Part shown: positions 7,661 to 15,937 of the stretch, piece by piece
Layout of the letters: each line of letters begins with the position of its first letter
Numbering within the stretch: the first letter of the stretch is position 1
From: Chloroflexota bacterium
GTDB taxonomy: Bacteria; Chloroflexota; Anaerolineae; Anaerolineales; VGOW01
Direction: 5' to 3'
Length of the DNA stretch: 49,594 nt
NCBI GenBank assembly: GCA_016213135.1
Contig: JACRBQ010000019.1
Span: forward strand, 1-49,594
The notes under the pieces: generated by a model
Databases searched by the model: none
Seen by the model: only the letters and a program-made list of their open reading frames with translations
What the model was told of the DNA's origin: nothing
Program-made: the position numbers and the translations under genes

Positions 7661-8643
7661 CTCACTGGAACATTGTCGGCCACGCGCGCGCCGTTGCCGC
7701 CCTCGACCGCGACCTTCACACCGATCGTCTGCGCCACGCCTACCTGTTTGCCGGGCCGGCGGCGGTGGGCAAACGCACATTGGCCCTGGCCTTCATTCAA
7801 GCCATCCTGTGCGACACCCGCGCCGCTTGCGGCCATTGCCGCCCGTGCCGCCTTGTGCAAAGCGGCAACCACCCCGACGTGATCACCGTGGCCCCCGTCG
7901 TCAGCGGCAAAACCATTCGCACCGAAAAGATCACCATCGACCGCATCCGCGAATTGAACAGGGCATTGTCGCTCAAGCCGGTGGAGGCCGCCCGCCGCAT
8001 CGGGCTGGTGACCAATTTTGAAACCGCCAACGACGAGGCCGCCAACGCCTTCCTCAAAACCCTCGAAGAGCCGCCCGGCAACGCGCTGCTCATCCTCACC
8101 ACCGATTCGCCGGAATTGTTGCTGCCCACCATTACCTCGCGCTGCGAAGCCGTGACCCTGCGTCCCGTGCCGCTGGCCGCGCTGCGGCAAGCGTTGACGG
8201 AGCGGTGGCGCGCGCCCGCCGAGCGCGCCGATTTACTGGCGCGACTTTCGGGCGGACGGCCGGGGTGGGCCGTGGCCGCCACCGAGTCCACGTTCGAGCG
8301 CCGCCGGCAACGGCTCGACGATTTGCAGCAACTGCTCCCGGCGGCGCGCAGCGCGCGCTTTGCCTATGCCGAGGGCCTGGCGAAAGATCGCGATGCCCTG
8401 CGCGAAACTTTGGAACTGTGGTTGAGCTGGTGGCGCGATGTGCTGCTGGTGGCCTCGGGCGCATCGGCTCTGCCCGTCAACAGCGATCAAGTGGAGGCGC
8501 TGCGCCGTGTCGCCGCCATCCTTGGCCTCGACTCCGCCGCGCAAGCGGTGGCGGCCGTGCAGCGCGCTCTGGCCGCGCTGAGCCGCAACGCCAATGCCCG
8601 CCTGGCGATGGAAGTGTTGCTGCTCGATCTGCCCAAACTTTAA
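7657..8643 (+). CDS. holB: DNA polymerase III delta' subunit
   Basis: A 328-residue AAA+ clamp-loader subunit. The N-terminus WNIVGHARAVAALDRDL is the family hallmark. The P-loop is GPAAVGKRT (33-41). Zinc-binding cysteines are Cys52, Cys58, Cys61 and Cys64. FLKTLEEPP followed by LILTT and the SRCE segment are typical of delta'. It helps load the beta clamp together with tau/gamma and delta. The ATG at 7657 overlaps the preceding stop by four bases, and the short intergenic space suggests an operon starting at the lipoprotein. It ends two bases before the convergent PHP gene, with no room for a separate terminator. Confidence 0.93.
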   Translation: MTHWNIVGHARAVAALDRDLHTDRLRHAYLFAGPAAVGKRTLALAFIQAILCDTRAACGHCRPCRLVQSGNHPDVITVAPVVSGKTIRTEKITIDRIRELNRALSLKPVEAARRIGLVTNFETANDEAANAFLKTLEEPPGNALLILTTDSPELLLPTITSRCEAVTLRPVPLAALRQALTERWRAPAERADLLARLSGGRPGWAVAATESTFERRRQRLDDLQQLLPAARSARFAYAEGLAKDRDALRETLELWLSWWRDVLLVASGASALPVNSDQVEALRRVAAILGLDSAAQAVAAVQRALAALSRNANARLAMEVLLLDLPKL

Positions 8644-8645
8644 CC

Positions 8646-9470
8646 TCACAACCCCAGCACGGCCAGCAACCGTTCGGCATCGGCCTCGGGCACCCACACC
8701 GAGCCAATGCCGCGTCGCCCGTCTTTACGCCACAGGTGAAAGTCGGAGCCGCCTGTGCGCAGCAACCCCCACCGTTCCGCCACCGCGCTCAGCCGCGCCA
8801 CATCCTCCGCCGAGTGATCGAAGTAATAAACTTCGAGCGCATTCAAGCCCGCGTCCACCAACGCGGCCACGTGCGCCTCGCACCCCGACCGCACCGGGTG
8901 AGCCAGCGACGCCACGCCGCCCGCTTTGCGTACAAGGGCGATGGCTTGCTGCGGCGTCAGGGCGTATCGCGGCACAAACGCGGGGCGGCCAACGCCCAAA
9001 TACAAATCGAACGCGTCTTGCGGGGTGTTGGCCCACTGCCCGGCGACCAGCGCGCGGGCAATGTGCAAGCGCCCAATAGCCGCCACACCCGACTGCGCTT
9101 GCACTTGCTCCATGCTCAACGGCACTCCGGTTTCGTTCAGCCGCGACACAATGGCCTGCGCCCGTTGCCGTCGCCGCACGCGCAGTTCGCCCAGCGCGGT
9201 TTGCAGTTCGGCGTGGCCCGGTTGCGCAAAATACCCCAGCACGTGCGCCTCGCCCGTCGGCCACTCGGCGTTGATTTCCACCCCGGCAATCACCTTCACC
9301 CCCGTTGCCTGCGCCTGCGCCTCGGCCTCGGCGCAGCCCGACGTGGTATCGTGATCGGTGAGGGCCAGCACGCGCACGCCGCGCGCCGCAGCCTGCTCCA
9401 CCACCCGGGCCGGAGTCCATCGCCCGTCCGATTCGGTGGTGTGCACATGGAGATCGATGTGTGAGATCAC
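8646..9470 (-). CDS. PHP-domain phosphoesterase (nucleoside 3',5'-bisphosphate phosphatase / RNase AM-like)
   Basis: A 274-residue PHP protein starting with GTG at 9470. DLHVHTTESDG holds the first metal-binding histidines, ALTDHDTTSG the second motif, IAGVEIN the Glu ligand, ASLAHPVR a His, and GGSDFHLW the last Asp/His pair. This motif order fits the YciV/RNase AM group, which removes phosphate from 3',5'-bisphosphonucleotides or trims 5' ends of RNA. It lacks a polymerase domain, so it is not PolC or DnaE. It is convergent with holB and divergent from dnaA. Confidence 0.88.
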   Translation of the reverse strand: MISHIDLHVHTTESDGRWTPARVVEQAAARGVRVLALTDHDTTSGCAEAEAQAQATGVKVIAGVEINAEWPTGEAHVLGYFAQPGHAELQTALGELRVRRRQRAQAIVSRLNETGVPLSMEQVQAQSGVAAIGRLHIARALVAGQWANTPQDAFDLYLGVGRPAFVPRYALTPQQAIALVRKAGGVASLAHPVRSGCEAHVAALVDAGLNALEVYYFDHSAEDVARLSAVAERWGLLRTGGSDFHLWRKDGRRGIGSVWVPEADAERLLAVLGL

Positions 9471-9850
9471 AATCGCCCGGGCCGTTGAACTGATCGACTG
9501 CCGTCACTCATCCTGTTTGTCCCCGCTCTATCCACAATTCATCAGCAAGTCGTCCACATCGCGTCCACACGAAAGAAAAAACTTCGTTGCCACGCAAGGT
9601 TTGGAGTTGATAGGCTCACTCCATTTAAGGTCGGCGTATGCCTTCCGCTTGTTTGTCCGCACCGGCCCTCCGCTGCCCCATATTTGGGAGGGCCGCGCCC
9701 GCCACGGGCACAGCCGCGGGCATCGGCGCCTCGTCGCCCGTCTCCGGCCCCTCGCCCAACAGATGGCAATCACCGCGCGCACTGCGTCAGGGCTTAAGGA
9801 TCGTGTTCCTTAAAACATCGAATCTTTTTAGAGAGTTGCGGCAAACGCTA
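9471..9850. other. Intergenic region between PHP gene and dnaA promoter
   Basis: No gene with convincing coding character is seen. It holds one DnaA-box-like 9-mer, CTATCCACA (9528-9536, one mismatch to TTATCCACA), further GTCCACA-like words near 9550-9567, and a hairpin GGCCCTCC (9664-9671) / GGAGGGCC (9687-9694) without a T-tract. DnaA autoregulation through the box is possible. An open frame at 9638-9979 has no coding features and crosses the dnaA promoter. Confidence 0.5.
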
Positions 9851-9879
9851 TTGAAACAGGCGGACGATCCTGATAGAAT
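9851..9879 (+). promoter_or_regulatory. Sigma-70-type promoter of dnaA
   Basis: TTGAAA (9851-9856), a 17-base spacer and TAGAAT (9874-9879), with TG one base before the -10 (extended -10). Transcription would start near 9886, giving a leader of about 170 bases before the dnaA ATG. It is among the best promoters in the window. Confidence 0.7.
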
Positions 9880-10054
9880 GCAGGTCACCGTCGAGAAGAA
9901 TTTTCCAATTCAAATTTATGCGAGTGGGTGGCTCGCGAGCTTTTCATCGCACTGCGCTGCGATGCCTGAAAGCAACTAGAAGTTTATTGCAGCACCGATC
10001 GCAATGGCTTCTTTTTTTCGTCTCCGGCGGCAGTGTTTTTATCTGGAGTCATGC

Positions 10055-11401
10055 ATGAAACCCGATCAAGTCTGGCAAGCCACGTTGGGAGAGTTGCAGC
10101 TTCAACTCACCAAATCAACTTACGACACCTGGCTGCGCGACACGTCGCTCATCTCTCACGAGGATGGCACGTTTGTCGTGGGCGTGGAGAATGCCTACGC
10201 CAAAGACTGGCTGGAGAATCGTTTGTTGTCCACCGTCAAGCGCACGCTCACCGGCATCACGGGCCGCACCGCCGAAGTGCGCTTTGTGGTGTGGTTGCCC
10301 GAAGCGCCCGACCTCGAAGCGGCCACACCGTTGGGGGGCGCGCCTGCCGCTGCCGCTCGCGTGGATGCGCCCGCTTCGCGGCTGAATCCCAAATACGACT
10401 TTAGCTCGTTTGTGGTGGGGCCGAGCAACCGGCTGGCCCACGCCGCCACGCTGGCCACTGCCGAGAACCCGGCGCGCGCTTACAACCCGCTGTTCCTTTA
10501 CGGCGGCGTGGGGCTGGGCAAGACGCATCTGCTGCACGCCGTAGGCAACGCCTGCGCCGAGCGCGGGCTGGTGGTGCTTTATGTTTCGGCAGAGGAATTC
10601 ACCAACGACCTCATCAACTCCATTCGCGCCCGCAACACCGAACTCTTCCGCGACAAGTATCGCACCATCGACGTGCTGCTGATCGACGACATTCAGTTCA
10701 TCGCCGGCAAAGAAGCCACGCAGGAAGAATTCTTCCACACCTTCAACACCCTGCACGGCCAGAACAAGCAAATCGTCATTTCATCCGACCGTTCGCCCAA
10801 GGCGCTGGTCACCCTGGAAGAGCGGCTGCGCTCGCGGTTTGAATGGGGCCTCACCGCCGACATTCAGCCGCCGGACTTTGAAACCCGCACCGCCATTCTG
10901 CGGGCCAAGGCCGAGGTCATGCGCCAACCCGTGCCCCCCGAAGTCATCGAGCTGATTGCGCGCCGGGTGCAAAGCAACATCCGCGAACTGGAGGGCGCGC
11001 TGAACCGCGTGTGCGCCTACGCCGACATCCTCGGACAACCGCTCAATTTGGAAACCGCCGCCGGGGCCATTGCCGACCTGCTTCCCCGTCGGCACAGCCT
11101 CACCTCGGATCACATCCTCGGCACGGTGGCCTCCTATTATGCCATCAGCGTTGACGATTTGTTGGGCCGCGACCGCACCCGCGAGGTGACGTTGCCCCGC
11201 CAGATGGCGATGTACCTCGTCCGCGAGGAGACCGACGCCTCGCTGCCGGAGATCGGGCAGATGCTCGGCGGGCGCGATCACACCACGATCATTCACGGCT
11301 GCGACAAAATCAGCAACCTCATCGAAACGGACGACGCTACCCGGCGGCAATTCTTAGCCATACGCGAGCGCCTGTATGCCGAGAGCGGGGTCCCGGCGTA
11401 G
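10055..11401 (+). CDS. dnaA: Chromosomal replication initiator DnaA
   Basis: A 448-residue DnaA of normal architecture. Domain I (1-80) begins [16 protein letters not shown] short variable domain II rich in Ala follows (about 85-110). The AAA+ domain III has Walker A GGVGLGKT (150-157), Walker B LLIDDIQF (208-215) and sensor/arginine motifs. Domain IV ends with the DNA-binding signature [14 protein letters not shown] (406-419). An in-frame ATG 17 codons upstream would add a sequence foreign to the family, so the ATG at 10055 behind TCTGGAG is preferred. It binds DnaA boxes and opens the origin; boxes lie just downstream. dnaN does not follow here. Confidence 0.97.
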   Translation: MKPDQVWQATLGELQLQLTKSTYDTWLRDTSLISHEDGTFVVGVENAYAKDWLENRLLSTVKRTLTGITGRTAEVRFVVWLPEAPDLEAATPLGGAPAAAARVDAPASRLNPKYDFSSFVVGPSNRLAHAATLATAENPARAYNPLFLYGGVGLGKTHLLHAVGNACAERGLVVLYVSAEEFTNDLINSIRARNTELFRDKYRTIDVLLIDDIQFIAGKEATQEEFFHTFNTLHGQNKQIVISSDRSPKALVTLEERLRSRFEWGLTADIQPPDFETRTAILRAKAEVMRQPVPPEVIELIARRVQSNIRELEGALNRVCAYADILGQPLNLETAAGAIADLLPRRHSLTSDHILGTVASYYAISVDDLLGRDRTREVTLPRQMAMYLVREETDASLPEIGQMLGGRDHTTIIHGCDKISNLIETDDATRRQFLAIRERLYAESGVPA

Positions 11402-11858
11402 ATTTACTGGTGTTGCCTCTTCAAAAAAGCCGCCATTTTCCGGATCGGGGCCGGGGAGTGGCGGCTTTGCTTTTACATAACGCTGCTCACCGTGTGGATA
11501 AGTTGGGGAAAACTGTGGATAAGGCTCCCCTTTTGGGGACAGTTCCCCACCAAATTTATCAGCCAGTAGGTAGAGTCCCGCGCATCTGGGCCTATGTAGC
11601 CGCTTTACCCCAAGGCTTGGCACATATGGGGGAACCCCTTTTTGGCGCCTGTGTCCATCCCCTCTCCCCACAATCGATACACAGCCGGGGTGTGGATCGA
11701 GCGCGCTCCCTAAATCGGCAGGGGTGGCTCGCTGCTCAACGGCAGGGCCAAGTGTCCCCCCTTAAACGTCTCTGTCCACTTGTCCCCAGGCCCTACTACG
11801 ACTACTACTTAACACATATTCTGAAGAGATTGATAGCTCCCTCTTCCATCCACAACCC
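11402..11858. other. oriC: Probable chromosomal origin of replication (oriC)
   Basis: A 457-base gene-free region after dnaA. Two perfect DnaA boxes TGTGGATAA lie at 11493-11501 and 11514-11522, 21 bases (two helical turns) apart. Weaker boxes include TGTGGATCG (11691-11699), TTGTCCCCA (11780-11788) and CCATCCACA (11846-11854). The last but one is followed by GGCCC and then by trinucleotides TAC TAC GAC TAC TAC TTA (11794-11811), which read as DnaA-trios on the opposite strand, next to a short AT-richer stretch (11810-11835) that could unwind. The order box / GC clamp / trios / AT-rich tract matches the basal unwinding system described in Bacillus subtilis. GC-skew over the chromosome would confirm it. 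Confidence 0.8.
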
Positions 11859-12653
11859 TCAACGCTTTGCTCTCTGCCTAACGACCTCGTAAAGCAACAA
11901 CGAGGCCGACGTGGCGACGTTAAGTGAATTGACGCGGCCCATCATAGGAATGCGCACGCTCACATTGGCGGCCGCACGCCACAGCGGACTCAAGCCGGTG
12001 CTCTCCGCGCCCACCGCAATAGCTACCGGCCCGCGCAAGTCGGCCTCGGTGTAAAGCATGGTTGCTTCCGGGGTGGCGGCCACCACTGTGACGTGTTGCT
12101 GACGCAGCCACAACAGAGCTTCTTCGCTGGTGGCGCGAGCTAGCGGCACGCTGAACAAAGTTCCCCGGCTGGGGCGCACCACGTTGGGGTTGCCCAGGTC
12201 AATGATGGGGTCGCACAAAATCAGACCGTCCACCCCGGCAGCATCCGCCGAACGCAAAATGGCGCCGAGGTTCCCCGGCTTTTCCAGCGCCTCGGCCACG
12301 ATAAAAAACGGCGCCGGGCCGGGGGCTAAGGCGGCGAGTTCATGTTTCACCAGGGGCGCCACGGCCAGCCAGCCATCCGGGTTTTCGCGATAAGCCAGCT
12401 TTTCAAACACCCGCCTGTCCACCTCGATGAGTTCCACACTCGCGCGGCGCAGCCTCTCCAGCAGCAAGGCAGGCTGTTGGGTGGCGAACAACTCCGGGCA
12501 ATAGAACAGCAAGCGCGGCGCCAGGCCGCTCTCCACCGCAAGCGCCAGTTCATCGTGTCCTTCCACCAACATCAGCCCGTCGCTTTCGCGCTGGCGGCGC
12601 TCGCGCAGTTTGATGGCCTGTTTGACTTTGGGGTTGTGAGGGCTGGTGATCAT
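11859..12653 (-). CDS. SpoU/TrmH-family RNA 2'-O-methyltransferase
   Basis: A 264-residue protein: an N-terminal substrate-binding region (about 1-100, starting ITSPHNPKVKQAIKLRERR and containing LMLVEGHDEL) and a SPOUT domain with the knotted motifs FIVAEALEKPGNLGAILRSADAAG, AIAVGAESTGLS and VRIPMMGRVNSLNVATSAS. It transfers a methyl group from S-adenosylmethionine to a ribose 2'-OH of rRNA or tRNA. The exact target cannot be read from the sequence. It converges on oriC and diverges from the nucleotidyltransferase gene. A TAAAAT box lies six bases before the ATG and there is no ribosome site, suggesting a leaderless mRNA. Confidence 0.92.
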   Translation of the reverse strand: MITSPHNPKVKQAIKLRERRQRESDGLMLVEGHDELALAVESGLAPRLLFYCPELFATQQPALLLERLRRASVELIEVDRRVFEKLAYRENPDGWLAVAPLVKHELAALAPGPAPFFIVAEALEKPGNLGAILRSADAAGVDGLILCDPIIDLGNPNVVRPSRGTLFSVPLARATSEEALLWLRQQHVTVVAATPEATMLYTEADLRGPVAIAVGAESTGLSPLWRAAANVSVRIPMMGRVNSLNVATSASLLLYEVVRQRAKR

Positions 12654-12659
12654 GCCACC

Positions 12660-12665
12660 ATTTTA
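12660..12665 (-). promoter_or_regulatory. -10 box TAAAAT abutting the methyltransferase start
   Basis: On the minus strand TAAAAT is followed by six bases and then ATG (12653), with no Shine-Dalgarno sequence between them: a leaderless pattern. Confidence 0.5.
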
Positions 12666-12679
12666 CGCCGAGTTTGCCA

Positions 12680-12717
12680 AGATCGGCGCGGGTTCGCGCA
12701 GCGAACCGCGCCGATCT
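12680..12717. repeat. Palindromic repeat with conserved core, copy A
   Basis: An inverted repeat in the divergent space between two genes: arms start AGATCGGCGCGG and end CCGATCT around the centre TTCGCGCAGCGAA. The 18-base word TTCGCGCAGCGAACCGCG is shared exactly with the repeat at 24029-24070, and stem differences between the two are compensated on both sides. Confidence 0.75.
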
Positions 12718-12727
12718 CAAATAGACG

Positions 12728-12733
12728 TACAAT
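12728..12733 (+). promoter_or_regulatory. -10 box TACAAT abutting the nucleotidyltransferase start
   Basis: TACAAT is followed by seven bases and the ATG at 12741; no ribosome site is seen. Leaderless pattern. Confidence 0.5.
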
Positions 12734-12740
12734 ACGCGCG

Positions 12741-13772
12741 ATGCTTCCCCTAAAGATAGAACAAACCAATTTGCTGAGACTGGCCAGAGACTACGCCGCC
12801 CGGCAAGCCGCCGCCCGCCCCTCTCTGCGCTGCGCCGTGCTCACCGGGTCGGTGGCCCGCGGCGAGCCGCCGCTGGGCGATGCCGTGGATTTGGACATAT
12901 TGATGGTGGACGATTCCGTTGTTGCGCCTCAGGCAGAGTTGGCGCGGCTGTCGGATTTTGTGTTTGTGGACGCGCTGATCGTGCCGCCCACCGCCTACGC
13001 CGACCACAAGGCGGTTCGGGTGCACCATCACACGGGGCCCATGATCAACAGCGCCCTGTTGTTGTACGACCCTCGCCATTACTTCGACATCCTGCAGGCC
13101 TCGGTTCGCGCGCCCTACAGCCGCGCCGATCATATTTACGCCCGCGCGCGCTCGGCGCAGGCCGCCGCCGAGGCCGCTTACGAGCCGCTGGCAGCCTATC
13201 GCGAAGACCCGGCGCCCGAGCCCCTGCCCATCGATTTGCTCATGGCCTTTCACGACACTCTATATTTGGCTGCGAGCGCAGCGGTGCTGCTCACGGCCCA
13301 GCCGGATTCCACCGGGCCGCGCAAAATGATGGTGCGCTTCGAGGGCGCGGCGCGCCAATTGCGGCCGGAACTCTACGGGCGCTTCCTCGGCGCGCTGGGC
13401 GCTGCCGGCCTGGCCCCCGCCGAAGTGGAACCGTTGTTCGCCGCTTGGCTGACCCAATACAAAGCAGCCAGTAAGAGGGGAACGGCAAACCCCCTCATTC
13501 ACCCCCTCAAACGCGGATATTACGAGCGCGGCATCCGCGCCCTCATGGCCGAAGGGCACGCGATCAATACCCTTTGGCTCATGGAGCACACATTTGCCGT
13601 CTGCGTGCGCGATCTCAGGCCGTTCCCCGATGAATGGACTCAATTCTTGCAAACCACCGGCAAAGCCTCCGGGGCGGAGTTCAGCCGCCGGGTGCAGGAA
13701 ACCGAAGCGTTTTTGGCGCTGGTGGACGAGACACTTGTGAACTGGGCCAAACGCGAAAGCGTGGAGTGGTAA
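12741..13772 (+). CDS. Nucleotidyltransferase-fold protein
   Basis: A 343-residue protein. Residues about 30-60 carry the polymerase-beta-type nucleotidyltransferase signature: LTGSVARGEPPLGDAVDLDILMVDD, with the GS motif and paired acidic residues in VDLDIL. A third acidic residue is probably in FVFVDAL. The remaining 250 residues are helical and not recognised; they may form a HEPN-like or substrate-binding domain. Candidates for the activity are nucleotidylation of a small molecule or a protein. The ATG at 12741 is chosen because the -10 box sits seven bases before it and coding bias begins there; an open frame extends far upstream through the divergent promoter but has no coding character. 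Confidence 0.78.
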   Translation: MLPLKIEQTNLLRLARDYAARQAAARPSLRCAVLTGSVARGEPPLGDAVDLDILMVDDSVVAPQAELARLSDFVFVDALIVPPTAYADHKAVRVHHHTGPMINSALLLYDPRHYFDILQASVRAPYSRADHIYARARSAQAAAEAAYEPLAAYREDPAPEPLPIDLLMAFHDTLYLAASAAVLLTAQPDSTGPRKMMVRFEGAARQLRPELYGRFLGALGAAGLAPAEVEPLFAAWLTQYKAASKRGTANPLIHPLKRGYYERGIRALMAEGHAINTLWLMEHTFAVCVRDLRPFPDEWTQFLQTTGKASGAEFSRRVQETEAFLALVDETLVNWAKRESVEW

Positions 13773-13820
13773 TAAAAACTCATTGCTTTTCGGCCGCCGG
13801 AAGGGGTATGAAGATAGCTA

Positions 13821-15908
13821 ATGACAAGTCTGCCTTCGCCCGCCGTCGAAACGTCCCGCCTTCAGCTCCTCTACCATATTAGCCGCGAACTCGGTGGCCA
13901 CCTCGAACTGAACGAATTGGTGGAGCGCATTCTCCGCTTGACCACCGAGAGCGTGGGCGCTGAAAACAGCAGCCTCATTCTGGTGAATGAGGATGGCGCG
14001 GTGTACGAGGGGGCGCTCACAGTCAACGGGGTGCTGGTGCCCGACGCCTCGGCGCAACTCAGCCGCCAGCTGGAACGGGGGCTGGCCGGGTGGTCGCTGC
14101 GGCGCCAGAGCCCGGCGCTCGTTGTCAACACCGCCGCCGATTCGCGCTGGCAGCGCAGCGGCACTACGCGAGGGTTGGAGGCCAAATCGGCGCTGGCCGC
14201 GCCCCTGCTCTACGCCGGCCGCTCGCTGGGCGTGCTCACGCTCGTCCACTCCGTCCCCGAACACTTTGGCCGCTCCGACGAGGAATTGGCGACGGCCATT
14301 GCCGAGCAGGCCGCCATAGCGGTTGAAAACGCGCGCCTGCTGCGCGAGAGCCGCGAGCAAACGCAGACCGTGCGCAACCTGCTCGAAACCGCGCAGGTGC
14401 TCAGTTCCACGCTGGACCCCAACAAGTTACTGCGCTTGCTGCTCAACCAGGCTCAAAAGCATTTGCGGCTCGAAGCGGCCTCCATCGCCCTCATCGATCA
14501 CGAAAAGGTGGAGCTGTTCTTTCACGTCGCCACCGGGCTGGCGGCGGCGAAAGTGGTGGGCACGCGCATCAAGCTGGGGCAGGGCATCGCCGGCTGGGTG
14601 GCGCAAACCGGGCAGGGCGTGGTCGTCACCGACACCCAGGCCGACCCGCGTTTCTATTCGCTGATCGACGAGCAAGTGGGAATCAAAACGCGGGCCATTC
14701 TGTGCGCGCCCATTCAGTTTGAGGGCCGCATCATCGGCGTGTTGGAGGGCATCAACCCGGCGCCCGGCACGCTGGATCGCAACACGCTGCCCCTGCTGAC
14801 CAACATTGCCAACCTCGCCGGAAACGCCATTGCCCGGGTGCAGCAATACACCTCGGCGCAAGCGGCCAAAACGCGCTACAGCGGCCTGTTCGAAGAGGGC
14901 TTCGATGCGGTGCTGATCACCGATCTCAAAGGGTTTATTCTGGAAGCCAACCGCAAAGCGGGAGAGATGCTGGGGTATGCCCGCATGGATCTGGTGGGCA
15001 TGTCCATCAACGCCATTCACCGGCCGGCCACGGGGCCGCTGCGCGTGAACCGCCTGCCCGACCTGGCCGCCGGGGCGGAACTGGCTTTCGACACCCGTTT
15101 CACCACCCACGACAGCCGCATCGTCCCGGTGGAGGTGCGCGCCAAACGCATTGCCATGCCCGATCAGGTCTTTATCCAGTGGATCGTGCGCGACAATACG
15201 GACAAGATGAGAGCCGACGAAAAGCGCAGCGAGCAGGTCTCGATGATCTTTCACGACATGCGCACGCCGCTGAACAACTTGCTCTCCAGCCTCACCGTGC
15301 TGGACGGCGCGACCCCGCCCGACGACAAGGCCGCCCGCTCGGTGCTGAACATTGCCCAGCGCGCCGGGCAGCAGCTTTCGCAACTGGTCGAGTCGCTGTT
15401 AACGCTGCGGCGGCTGGAGGCGGGCGAAGTGGCGCTGAACAAGGAAGAGGTGTCGCTCGTCAACCTGATCGTCGAGGCGGCGGAACTGGTGCGCCCGGCG
15501 GCGGCCAGCCGGTTGGTGACGTTCGAGTCGCGCTTGCCGCAACAGTTGCCGGTGGCCCGGGTTGACGCCGGCCTTCTGCGGCGGGTGCTGGTGAATCTTT
15601 TGGAGAATGCGGTGAAGTATTCGCCCCGGCAGGGGGTGGTGAGGCTGGCGGCGCGGCTGGAGGAAGTGTCCATCGTGGTGTCGGTTACCGACAGCGGCCC
15701 CGGCATCCCCTATGCCGATCAAGATCGCATTTTTGAGAAATTCACCCGCCTCAACCCCGATGAAGTTTCGCGCGGGATGGGGTTGGGCCTGGCCTTTTGC
15801 CGGTGGGCGGTGATGGCGCACGGCGGCCGCATCTGGGTCGATTCGCAGCCCGGCCACGGCGCCACCTTCAGCTTTTCTGTGCCGATGACCGGCCAGAACC
15901 CCAAATAA
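13821..15908 (+). CDS. Sensor histidine kinase, GAF-GAF-PAS-HisKA-HATPase
   Basis: A 695-residue soluble kinase without membrane segments. Two GAF domains (about 20-170 and 200-345; the second contains GQGIAGWVAQTGQGVVVTD) and a PAS domain (about 352-460; LFEEGFDAVLITDLKGFILEAN begins it) precede a HisKA dimerisation helix with the phospho-acceptor His478 in FHDMRTPLNN. The ATPase has the N box NLLENAVKYSP (Asn596), G1 DSGPGIPYAD and G2 GMGLGLAFCRW. It probably senses a cytosolic ligand or redox state and phosphorylates a response regulator, but no regulator gene is adjacent. GGAAGGGG lies upstream of the ATG. Confidence 0.93.
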   Translation: MTSLPSPAVETSRLQLLYHISRELGGHLELNELVERILRLTTESVGAENSSLILVNEDGAVYEGALTVNGVLVPDASAQLSRQLERGLAGWSLRRQSPALVVNTAADSRWQRSGTTRGLEAKSALAAPLLYAGRSLGVLTLVHSVPEHFGRSDEELATAIAEQAAIAVENARLLRESREQTQTVRNLLETAQVLSSTLDPNKLLRLLLNQAQKHLRLEAASIALIDHEKVELFFHVATGLAAAKVVGTRIKLGQGIAGWVAQTGQGVVVTDTQADPRFYSLIDEQVGIKTRAILCAPIQFEGRIIGVLEGINPAPGTLDRNTLPLLTNIANLAGNAIARVQQYTSAQAAKTRYSGLFEEGFDAVLITDLKGFILEANRKAGEMLGYARMDLVGMSINAIHRPATGPLRVNRLPDLAAGAELAFDTRFTTHDSRIVPVEVRAKRIAMPDQVFIQWIVRDNTDKMRADEKRSEQVSMIFHDMRTPLNNLLSSLTVLDGATPPDDKAARSVLNIAQRAGQQLSQLVESLLTLRRLEAGEVALNKEEVSLVNLIVEAAELVRPAAASRLVTFESRLPQQLPVARVDAGLLRRVLVNLLENAVKYSPRQGVVRLAARLEEVSIVVSVTDSGPGIPYADQDRIFEKFTRLNPDEVSRGMGLGLAFCRWAVMAHGGRIWVDSQPGHGATFSFSVPMTGQNPK

Positions 15909-15923
15909 ATCTCATTTCAATGC

Positions 15924-15929
15924 TATACT
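15924..15929 (+). promoter_or_regulatory. Extended -10 box TGCTATACT before the alanyl-tRNA editing gene
   Basis: TATACT, preceded by TGC (extended -10), ends eight bases before the ATG at 15938 and no ribosome site intervenes: leaderless pattern. Confidence 0.5.
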
Positions 15930-15937
15930 CCACAGCC

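Noticed and set aside
9664..9694. GC-rich hairpin before dnaA as a terminator
   Set aside because: It lacks a T-tract on either strand.
9638..9979. 113-codon open frame upstream of dnaA
   Set aside because: It crosses the dnaA promoter, has no ribosome site and no coding-type residue pattern; it is a chance frame in the regulatory region.
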